Origin: an uncultured Akkermansia sp.
Lineage (GTDB): Bacteria; Verrucomicrobiota; Verrucomicrobiia; Verrucomicrobiales; Akkermansiaceae
Direction of reading: 5' to 3'
DNA: 10,761 bases
NCBI GenBank assembly: GCA_904501955.1
Contig: CAJGCY010000088.1
Location: 1-10,761, forward strand
The first letter of the stretch is position 1; every line of letters starts with the position of its first letter. The notes below the pieces were generated by a model that had not been told where the DNA came from, searched no databases, and saw only the letters and a program-made list of their open reading frames with translations. This document shows, piece by piece, positions 1 through 6,052 of the stretch. Made by a program: the position numbers and the translations under genes.

Positions 1-139
1 GGAACCCAGGGAACCTGTGGTGACAGCACCTTCCTTTCGCGCGGATGGGCGATGATTTGAGGGGAATGGATGGGGCACGCCTGCTGTCGGCCTCCTCAGC
101 TCCGCTTCGTCGGACTCCATTTTCCTTTTTTGTCATATA

Positions 140-232
140 CCCAGAGTTACGCCACTACGTGGCTTCACTCTGGGCTATTGTACTTTCGCCCCGCGCTTGC
201 GGGGCTTTTGTGTTCGGCGGGCATGCGCCCGC
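140..232. repeat. Cluster of three hairpins, probable interspersed repeat
   Basis: Three successive inverted repeats are visible. The first pairs CCCAGAGT (140-147) with ACTCTGGG (167-174) and has an inner stem GCCAC/GTGGC (151-155/159-163). The second pairs GCCCCGC (188-194) with GCGGGGC (199-205) and is followed by TTTTG, so it could act as a + strand terminator. The third pairs GCGGGC (217-222) with GCCCGC (227-232). There is no gene between them. The arrangement resembles a REP-like repeat or the end of an upstream transcription unit; which one cannot be decided from this window. Confidence 0.5.
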
Positions 233-330
233 GAGGAGAAGGCGGTTTCTTTCGCTCGGATGGCTAATGAATAGATGCATGGGGGCAATTCCGCGCCATG
301 CTTTATGCCACCCCTACCGGGGGGGCACAT

Positions 331-359
331 TTGTTTTTTCGTCGAGCATGCCGGATAAT
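331..359 (+). promoter_or_regulatory. Candidate sigma70-like promoter for the small exported protein
   Basis: TTGTTT at 331-336 and GATAAT at 354-359 are separated by exactly 17 bases, a good match to a housekeeping promoter. It would give an untranslated leader of about 80 bases before the ATG at 446. It lies just after the imperfect hairpin at 306-327. No other promoter of similar quality was seen before the gene. Confidence 0.4.
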
Positions 360-445
360 TAGGTGAGGCTGGCTGTTTATGAACCGGCTGCATGGCGGGG
401 GAGTCATAGTAGATAAGCAAGGTTGAACGCACTTGCGGAGAAGTT

Positions 446-709
446 ATGAAATACCGATTGATATCAATCACACTGATAGGGGCGTGCGCAGTGAGCACGG
501 CTGTGGCAGCTGAGGCATCCGCTTTGGACAAGATACTTGAGGCCGGGCGGGATTACGGAGAGCACCGCGCGCGAGAAGAACGACGTGAGCGACGCGAAGA
601 ACGCGAAGATGAAGCGCGCGAACGTCGACGCCAGCGCCGTCATGATTCACCGAATCACCGGCAGCACGATAAAGATAAGAAAAGAGAGCACGGCAAACGC
701 CGCTCATAG
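446..709 (+). CDS. Small exported Arg/Glu-rich protein of unknown function
   Basis: This encodes an 87-residue protein that I do not recognise. The start is supported by GGAG at 437-440, five bases before the ATG. Residues 1 to about 21 form a typical Sec signal peptide: a short basic start, a hydrophobic core and an Ala-rich end (AVAA) suitable for signal peptidase I. The mature part, from about residue 23, is almost entirely charged. It has a run dominated by Arg and Glu at about residues 41-65 and then a His/Lys/Arg-rich tail ending in KRRS. The RE-rich stretch could form a single highly charged helix; the tail looks disordered. Binding to acidic surface polymers or to metal through the His residues is possible but only speculation. 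The gene converges on the lipoprotein remnant at 750-938. Low sequence complexity means a spurious call remains possible, but signal peptide plus ribosome binding site make a real gene more likely. Confidence 0.6.
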   Translation: MKYRLISITLIGACAVSTAVAAEASALDKILEAGRDYGEHRAREERRERREEREDEARERRRQRRHDSPNHRQHDKDKKREHGKRRS

Positions 710-749
710 AGCAGCGCGGTGTATAAAGCGGGGTGAGGGGAGGGTGGCG

Positions 750-938
750 TCAGTTATTTTTATCACGCCCAAGCATAGTGCGTGAGTCTTCGAGGGTGCG
801 GCGGTAGTATTCTCGGCTGCTGATGATGGAGGGTTTGCCCCATTTTTTGCGGCGACCCTCCACGTAGGCGTTTGTTTCGGATGTGGAAACCGGGCTATCC
901 GGCGTGTTGTAGCGAGTGTCTCGCGCGTTGTAGGCGGT
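750..938 (-). pseudogene. 5'-truncated remnant of the lipoprotein gene at 7507-8184
   Basis: Reading the - strand from 938 down to a TGA at 750-752 gives 62 uninterrupted codons that align with residues 165-225 of the intact lipoprotein encoded at 7507-8184. By hand alignment about 53 of 61 residues are identical, with one extra Lys codon near the end (GRDKNN against GRDNN). Immediately upstream the frame runs into a TGA at 945-947, there is no start codon, and similarity to the intact gene stops at about 938. The first two thirds of the gene, including signal peptide and lipobox, are therefore missing. The frame itself is undamaged, so the truncation looks fairly recent, or the fragment was once the end of a functional paralog. 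It lies downstream of the ankyrin gene block, whereas the intact copy lies upstream of it. Confidence 0.85.
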
Positions 939-1083
939 TCTTGTTCATCCTGTCTGTGTTTCGCCTCCGTCTTCCTCCCCACCCCACATTACTGTGACGC
1001 AGTTGCCATTGGCAATTTGATTCCGCCCTGTCAGCGGCTCATTGGGGACTTTCACCCCAGTTACGTGTCATGCCTGACGTACT
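939..1083. other. Spacer between lipoprotein remnant and ankyrin terminator
   Basis: No gene is seen. The sequence changes character abruptly at the edge of the lipoprotein remnant. It contains a perfect short inverted repeat, TTGCCA-T-TGGCAA (1003-1015), a GGGG/CCCC stem at about 1047-1060, and GTCA/TGAC around 1068-1079. It could be the scar of a recombination or insertion that removed the 5' part of the remnant, but no transposase fragment or terminal repeat can be identified. Confidence 0.35.
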
Positions 1084-1118
1084 AAAAAGCCGGCACCGTA
1101 TCAAGGAAACGGTGCCGG
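1084..1118 (-). terminator. Intrinsic terminator of the ankyrin gene block
   Basis: A perfect 10-base stem (CCGGCACCGT at 1090-1099 with ACGGTGCCGG at 1109-1118) encloses a 9-base loop. On the - strand it is followed by five T (complement of 1084-1088). It begins about 30 bases after the stop codon of the 972-residue ankyrin protein and marks the end of the three-gene transcription unit. Confidence 0.85.
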
Positions 1119-1146
1119 TGAATATGTGTCAGAGCTCAAAAAGCTT

Positions 1147-4065
1147 TTACTTAGCTCCGGCCTTTTTGAGCAGATTCACGATTTCAGTGAATCCTGAGTG
1201 TTGGGCTCTCTGTAGGGGTGTTACTCCATCCCAATTTGGCCTATTTACGTCAATGTCCCGGCGCTGTAACAGTACTTTCACGACTTCTGTGCAACCGTTG
1301 AAAACGGCCAGATAGAGAGGGCGCTCTCCGTAGTTATTAGTTTTGTTAATTTCTATTCGTGGGTGCTTTATCAGCAGCTTAACACTTTCCACGGAGCCGT
1401 TTCTGGCAGCTGCGATGAGGGGAGTATCACATCCATAGCCACACCCTTTATTAACGTCAATGCCGGGAACCTCCAGTAATACCTTAACGACCTCAGAACA
1501 ATCGTGCTGCGCTGCCCAGCGAAGGGGCGTTAAATCAAAAGAAAAGTCCTTGTTGACATTGATTTTATGGGTGGAAAGCAAGATTTTCACACATTCTGCG
1601 TGCTTTTTCTTAATTGCCTGCTCGAATGCGCCTTCGACGAATTTGTCTACCATTCCCGGAATGTTTATCAGTAAGCTCACGATTTCCGAATGACCGTTTC
1701 CCGCAGCTAACATCAATGCATCTTGAACAAGATTGTTTCTGTTTGTTTTGGTTGCAAAGAAGTTCACACCGGGTGTATCAAGAAGTAATTTTACCGCTTG
1801 GATGTGTCCGTTTTCTGCGGCCTGTAGTAAAGCGCTATCTGCATTGTTGTTGCTACTGTCGATAATAATTCCGGGAGCTTGCAGTAGCAGCTTCATTATT
1901 TCTGTGTGACCGCGCATAGCTGCAGCGCTTAGCGCACTGAGGCCTCCTGTATCTACTATGTTGATGTCGATATTGGGTTGTTTTAATAACAACTTCACGA
2001 TATCGAGGTGTCCGAGACCGGCTGCATAGATGAGCGGAGTGCCATTCGTACTATTTTCACCGTTTTGCAGTATAGTTTTTTTGTTGATATCCTGCTTTTG
2101 TTCTGCGAGAAGGCGCTTAACTGCGGCTGTGTCACCCTTAAATATAGCTAATTCTAATTCCGAATAGTTGCCGATTTGTATTTTGGGAACACTGAGGAGA
2201 AATTGTACTATTTCTTTTCGGTTTGCTGCAACTGCGCATGTAAACGGTGTCCTCCCGTACTTGTCTTTGCGATTAACGTCGATACCCGGGCTGGTTAATA
2301 GTAGTTTGATGGTTTCGAGCTGCCCATACAGAATGGCAATGCTCAGGGGTGTCCCGGAGCAACTATAGTCATAGAGCGCGGCAATGCGATTGATGTCTAT
2401 ATCCGGTGCCTTCAGAAGTAGCTTTACGTAACGTGTTTTACCCCATCTGCAGGCCTCAATCAGTACTTGTTGGGTAGTTGCTTTTCCGGCTATCAGATTG
2501 GCATATAAAGCCTTGTCATCATCGTTTTTTATTGCATCCGCATACGAACGGTTACCTATGGAGTTGAGATATGCCTCTGCTTTCTTTTTTTGTTCCTCAG
2601 AGGGGGAGAATAAGCGTTTCGGGTCGATTGCCTTCGCTTTCGTCCCTTTACCTTTATTCGACTTGCCCTTCTTGTCTTTCTTGGGGGCAAGGTGAACGGT
2701 ATCTTCGGACTCGGGGAGGGGGGCGGTCTCGCCCTTTTTGAGCAGCTCCTGTATTTCCGCAGTGCTTTTGTTTATAGCTATCTCGAGGGGTGTTTTGCCG
2801 TCGATGGCTTTATTTACATCGATTTTACCGGTGTAAAGCAAGATTTTTACACATTCCACGTGTTTTTCCTCAATTGCTTTTATGAATGCCGCTTCTCCGT
2901 ATTTTTCTACCATCTCCGGAATGTTTACCAGTAAGCTCACGACTTCCGAATGCCCGTTTTTTGCGGCTAAATACAATGCGTCGCGCATGTGGCCCGAGTA
3001 TACTTTATTCGCAAAGACATCCACACCGGGTGTGTTAAGAAGTAATTTTACCGCTTCGGTATGTCCATTCTCTGCAGCACATGGTAAAGGACTATTCCTT
3101 CTGCCGCTGACAATAATACCGGGAGCTTGCAGTAGCAGCTTCATTATTTTTGTGTGCCCGTTCATAGCGGCAGCGGTCAGAGCACTGGTGTCACTATCAT
3201 CTACTATGTTGATGTCGATATTGGGCTGTTTTAACAACAACTTCACGATATCGGTGTGCCCGAATCCTGCTGCATAAATGAGCGGAGTGGCCGCCGTGCG
3301 ATCTTCCCGGCTCTGTTCCGTTTTTTCATTGATATCCGGTTTTTCTTCTGTGAGTATACGCTTAACTGCGGCTGTGTCACCCTTAAATATAGCCAATTTC
3401 AATTCCGAATAGTTGCCGATTTGTATTTTGGGAACCCGCATGAGCAATTGCACTATTTCTTTATTGTATACTTCAACCGCGTTTCGAAATGGAGTCCCAC
3501 TGAATTCCGTGCGGTTTACGTCGATACCCGGGCTTGTTGTCAGCAGTTTGACGATTTCAGAATGCCCATGCTGTATGGCAATGATGAGCGCTGACGTGGC
3601 TGGAGCATCCGGGAATTCGATGAACATATTGACGTCTATATCAGGCGCCGACAGAAGTAGTTTTACGTAGTGGATTTTACCCCATTTGCAGGCTGCATGC
3701 AAGGCTTGTTCCGCGGTTGCCGCTCCGGATGTCAGGATTGCGTACAAAGCCTTGTCATCATCGTTTTTTATTGCATCCTCATACGCAGGGTTACCTATGG
3801 AGTCGAGATATGCCTTTGCTTGCGCTATTTGTTCCTCTGTGGGTGAGAACAATTGTTTCGGGGAGACCGGTAGCGTTTTCTTCTCATTGTCTGGTTTTTT
3901 ATCTTTTTTACTCTTCTTGCCCTTCTTGTTTTTTTTGCCTTTCTTGGGGGCAAGGTGAATGGCATCCCCGAATTCGGGGAGGGGTGAGGTGAAGGCGGCA
4001 GCGTGTTGTGCGGGCAGCAATATGCCCGCTGCGGCAAGTATGGAGAGGAGGTGATGGTGTTTCAT
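1147..4065 (-). CDS. Exported ankyrin-repeat protein, 972 residues, two-gene fusion
   Basis: The protein starts with the family signal peptide (MKHHHLLSIL, then Ala/Leu-rich, cleavage likely after Ala24). A Lys-rich linker follows (12 Lys in residues 41-57), then a helical segment (about 70-110) and ankyrin repeats to the C terminus. About 10 repeats occupy residues 115-445. At about 446-475 a second, degenerate linker appears (PLPESEDTVHLAPKK and another Lys-rich run), followed by the same helical segment and about 13 more repeats. The first half parallels the whole 441-residue paralog repeat by repeat, so this gene is two family members joined in frame, with stop codon, spacer and second signal peptide lost. 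Repeats follow the pattern TPL-x-x-A-A-x-x-G-H-x-E-x-V-K-L-L-L with a DVN/DIN end. Ankyrin repeats bind proteins; no catalytic domain is visible. It ends in KAGAK like its paralogs. It is last in the three-gene unit, 54 bases after its neighbour, without an obvious ribosome binding site. Periplasmic or extracellular location is expected; the partner is unknown. Confidence 0.92.
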   Translation of the reverse strand: MKHHHLLSILAAAGILLPAQHAAAFTSPLPEFGDAIHLAPKKGKKNKKGKKSKKDKKPDNEKKTLPVSPKQLFSPTEEQIAQAKAYLDSIGNPAYEDAIKNDDDKALYAILTSGAATAEQALHAACKWGKIHYVKLLLSAPDIDVNMFIEFPDAPATSALIIAIQHGHSEIVKLLTTSPGIDVNRTEFSGTPFRNAVEVYNKEIVQLLMRVPKIQIGNYSELKLAIFKGDTAAVKRILTEEKPDINEKTEQSREDRTAATPLIYAAGFGHTDIVKLLLKQPNIDINIVDDSDTSALTAAAMNGHTKIMKLLLQAPGIIVSGRRNSPLPCAAENGHTEAVKLLLNTPGVDVFANKVYSGHMRDALYLAAKNGHSEVVSLLVNIPEMVEKYGEAAFIKAIEEKHVECVKILLYTGKIDVNKAIDGKTPLEIAINKSTAEIQELLKKGETAPLPESEDTVHLAPKKDKKGKSNKGKGTKAKAIDPKRLFSPSEEQKKKAEAYLNSIGNRSYADAIKNDDDKALYANLIAGKATTQQVLIEACRWGKTRYVKLLLKAPDIDINRIAALYDYSCSGTPLSIAILYGQLETIKLLLTSPGIDVNRKDKYGRTPFTCAVAANRKEIVQFLLSVPKIQIGNYSELELAIFKGDTAAVKRLLAEQKQDINKKTILQNGENSTNGTPLIYAAGLGHLDIVKLLLKQPNIDINIVDTGGLSALSAAAMRGHTEIMKLLLQAPGIIIDSSNNNADSALLQAAENGHIQAVKLLLDTPGVNFFATKTNRNNLVQDALMLAAGNGHSEIVSLLINIPGMVDKFVEGAFEQAIKKKHAECVKILLSTHKINVNKDFSFDLTPLRWAAQHDCSEVVKVLLEVPGIDVNKGCGYGCDTPLIAAARNGSVESVKLLIKHPRIEINKTNNYGERPLYLAVFNGCTEVVKVLLQRRDIDVNRPNWDGVTPLQRAQHSGFTEIVNLLKKAGAK

Positions 4066-4147
4066 GATATTGCGATGGTGTTATAATGGAAAACGGTATC
4101 CTACTATGCAGCAGAATGTTTACTTAGCTCCGGCCTTTCTGAGCAGC
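3938..4147 (-). repeat. Ankyrin-gene cassette repeat, copy A
   Basis: This direct repeat covers the end of the 616-residue gene, the 54-base spacer, and the signal peptide and start of the Lys linker of the 972-residue gene. It matches copy B (5843-6052) in exact register: 127 bases from the left edge to the last base of the start codon in both, and the spacers differ at only about 2 of 54 positions. The spacer contains TATAAC shortly before the ATG, but no convincing -35 box and no Shine-Dalgarno sequence. Confidence 0.85.
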
Positions 4148-5970
4148 TCCCGTATTTCTACAGCACATTCGTTTGTTGCACGCTCGAGGGGCGTTTCTCC
4201 ATGGGTATTGGCTTTGTTAACATCAATTCCCGGAACAGCCAGCAAGAGCTTGACGCTTTCTGTTGCGTTTCCCAGTACAGCGTAGAACAAGGGTGTATCA
4301 TTTAAACCGTTTACCCTGTTGACATCAATACCTCGTGCTGCAAGTAAAAGCTTCAAGCATTCCGTTCGGCCATAGAACGCAGCCTCATGGAGTGGTGTTG
4401 TAGCATAGCCTCTACCTTGAAGTATAACTGCTTTGTTGACGTCAATTTTTCGTGCTGCCAGCAGGTGTTTTACTGCTTCATGATTGTTCATCTGCACAGC
4501 CAAGAAGAGAGGCGTTGAGCCATCCGCATTTTCCTTGTTGACATCTTCTCCCGATTTAATGAGCTTCTTTATCGCACCGTAATCTTTTTTCAATACAGCA
4601 ATGGAAAATCTGCTCCATTTTTTTGTATCCATCTCCATTGCTGTTGTCAGAAGTTTGATACATTCCGAATTACCGCAATCTATGGCGCAGAGGAGAGGTG
4701 TTTGACCATCTTTATTAGCTTTATTTGCCTCAATACCCGGTGCCGCCAGCAGCAGCTTGACGCATTCCGCGTGGCCCACAAACGCCGCCCAGTAGAGGGG
4801 AGTCCGGCCATCCTTATCCGCCTTGTTGACATCAATGCCCGGTGCGGCCAGCAGCAGCTTGACGCATTCCGTCTTGCCTTCTACCGCCGCCCCGTAGAGG
4901 GGAGTCCCGCCATCCTTATTCGCTTGGTTGACATCGATGCCCGGTGCGGCCAGCAGCAGCTTGACGCAATCTGCTTTCCCGTACCACGCTGCAATATAGA
5001 GAGGTGTATGACCATGCTCATTCGCCTTGTTAACATCAATACCCGGTGCTGCGAGCAGCAGCTTGAGGTATTCTGTTTTCCCTGCGCCCGCAACTGCATA
5101 GAGGGGAGTCTCGTCATGCTTATTGGGCTTGTTAACATCTAAACGTCGATCACTCAGTAGAAGTTTGAAGCACTCGGATTTATTGCTCTCTGCAGCCTCC
5201 ATGATAGGTGTATCTCCCCTCCCATGTGGCGACTTTTGCAGGTTTACATCAATACCCGGTGCAGCGAGCAAGAGTTTCATGCATTCCGTATGCCCATAGC
5301 ATGCAGCTTCATGAAGGGGGCATCCCTTGTTAACATCGATTCCCGGAGCAGCTAGGAGGAGTTTGAGGCATTCAATTTTTCCTTCAGTTGATTCTCCGGA
5401 TATTGCATCGCATAGGGCCGGAATGCCACCTTGGTTTACTCTGTTGACATCAATACCCGGTGCCGCGAGTAAGAGCTTTACGCATTCCGGATGCCCAAGA
5501 TCCGCTGCATATGTGAGCAGGGGAGTGTTGTATTGACAGACTCCCTTGTTGATATCAATACCCGGCGCTTGCAAGATTAGTTTGCAATACTTCACTTTGT
5601 TGAGGTTTATAGCTGTTTTCAGCGCATCATATACATCCGCGCCGGTCATGAGCATCGAGCACACCAGTTTATCATTTTCTTTCTCCATTGCTGCGTGCAT
5701 GGAGATGCCGGCTCCGGCTTGTTGTATGTACTCCTTGGCTTTTTGCTTCTGCTCATCCGTAGCGTTAAAAATCTTCTTGGCTACGGCCTTTGCTGATTTG
5801 TCTGCTTTTTTTCCTTTGCCTTTAGTTGTTTTCCCTTTTTTGCCTTTCTTGGGGGCAAGGTGAATGGCATCTCCGAATTCGGGGAGGGTGGCGGTGAAGG
5901 CTGCTGCGTGTTGTGCGGGCAGCAATATGCCCGCTGCGGCAAGTATGGAGAGGAGGTGATGGTGTTTCAT
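4120..5970 (-). CDS. Exported ankyrin-repeat protein, 616 residues, cysteine-rich
   Basis: The signal peptide (residues 1-24) is nearly identical to those of the two neighbours. A Lys-rich linker follows (13 Lys in residues 41-66), then a helical segment and about 15 ankyrin repeats from about residue 105 to the end. Most repeats are 34 residues, one longer than the usual 33, with consensus DVNKANKDGxTPLY, then AA-x-x-GKTECVKLLLAAPGI. Ten of the 15 repeats carry Cys at the same place (the C of ECVKLLL), whereas the paralogs usually have Val or Ile there. Repeats 6-9 are nearly identical in DNA and form an exact 102-bp tandem array (4724-5131). One degenerate repeat in the middle (about residues 445-475) lacks the TPL motif and may be a hinge. 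The C terminus is the family KAGAK. This is the second gene of the unit. It is expected outside the cytoplasm as a protein-binding scaffold; the target is unknown. The DNA is visibly less GC-rich than the synthetase gene. Confidence 0.92.
   Translation of the reverse strand: MKHHHLLSILAAAGILLPAQHAAAFTATLPEFGDAIHLAPKKGKKGKTTKGKGKKADKSAKAVAKKIFNATDEQKQKAKEYIQQAGAGISMHAAMEKENDKLVCSMLMTGADVYDALKTAINLNKVKYCKLILQAPGIDINKGVCQYNTPLLTYAADLGHPECVKLLLAAPGIDVNRVNQGGIPALCDAISGESTEGKIECLKLLLAAPGIDVNKGCPLHEAACYGHTECMKLLLAAPGIDVNLQKSPHGRGDTPIMEAAESNKSECFKLLLSDRRLDVNKPNKHDETPLYAVAGAGKTEYLKLLLAAPGIDVNKANEHGHTPLYIAAWYGKADCVKLLLAAPGIDVNQANKDGGTPLYGAAVEGKTECVKLLLAAPGIDVNKADKDGRTPLYWAAFVGHAECVKLLLAAPGIEANKANKDGQTPLLCAIDCGNSECIKLLTTAMEMDTKKWSRFSIAVLKKDYGAIKKLIKSGEDVNKENADGSTPLFLAVQMNNHEAVKHLLAARKIDVNKAVILQGRGYATTPLHEAAFYGRTECLKLLLAARGIDVNRVNGLNDTPLFYAVLGNATESVKLLLAVPGIDVNKANTHGETPLERATNECAVEIRELLRKAGAK
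4724..5131 (-). repeat. Exact 102-bp tandem repeats within the 616-residue ankyrin gene
   Basis: The anchor at the DVN codons (TTGACATC or close variants on the + strand) recurs at 4724, 4826, 4928, 5030 and 5132, exactly 102 bases apart. This gives four complete units of 34 codons. Adjacent units are alike over most of their length, including the phrase GCCAGCAGCAGCTTGACGCA. The even spacing and similarity of the units suggest recent unit duplication or gene conversion. The array could expand or contract by whole units without breaking the reading frame. Confidence 0.85.
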
Positions 5971-6052
5971 GATATTGCGATGGTGTTATAATGGAAAATG
6001 GTATCCTACTATGCAGCGGAATGTTTATTTAGCTCCGGCCTTTCTGAGCAGC
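5843..6052 (-). repeat. Ankyrin-gene cassette repeat, copy B
   Basis: This is the same block as copy A. It covers the 3' end of the 441-residue gene (coding for RKAGAK), the 54-base spacer 5971-6024, and the signal peptide and linker start of the 616-residue gene. It is in exact register with copies A and C. With units of about 210 bases and only scattered differences, these direct repeats are good substrates for homologous recombination that would delete or duplicate whole ankyrin genes. Confidence 0.85.

Larger units (their letters stand above)
1..445. other. Gene-less left flank with multiple hairpins
   Basis: No credible coding region is seen here. The short open frames have no ribosome binding site and no recognisable protein character. 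The stretch is instead rich in inverted repeats (140-174, 188-205, 217-232 and an imperfect one at about 306-327). It also carries a near-duplicate 15-base phrase: 34-48 and 249-263 differ at one base, around CTTTCGCNCGGATGG. This is the texture of interspersed non-coding repeats rather than of decayed genes. The last 120 bases contain a promoter candidate for the small exported protein downstream. Confidence 0.55.

Noticed and set aside
175..531. A 118-codon - strand open frame in the left flank
   Set aside because: It overlaps the hairpin cluster and the start of the small exported protein, and has neither a ribosome binding site nor recognisable protein features.
704..982. A 92-codon - strand open frame overlapping the lipoprotein remnant
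   Set aside because: It reads in a different frame from the one with homology to the lipoprotein, so it is a chance opening.
939..1083. An insertion-sequence remnant next to the lipoprotein fragment
   Set aside because: Only short inverted repeats are seen; there is no transposase fragment, no paired terminal repeats and no target duplication, so it is described only as a spacer.
4724..5131. Evenly spaced repeats considered as a CRISPR array
   Set aside because: The period is 102 bp with similarity across the whole unit, no unique spacers are present, and the repeats translate into ankyrin motifs.
4702..5142. A 146-codon + strand open frame with repeated protein phrases
   Set aside because: It is the antisense of the 102-bp ankyrin repeats; its repetitiveness only mirrors the real gene.
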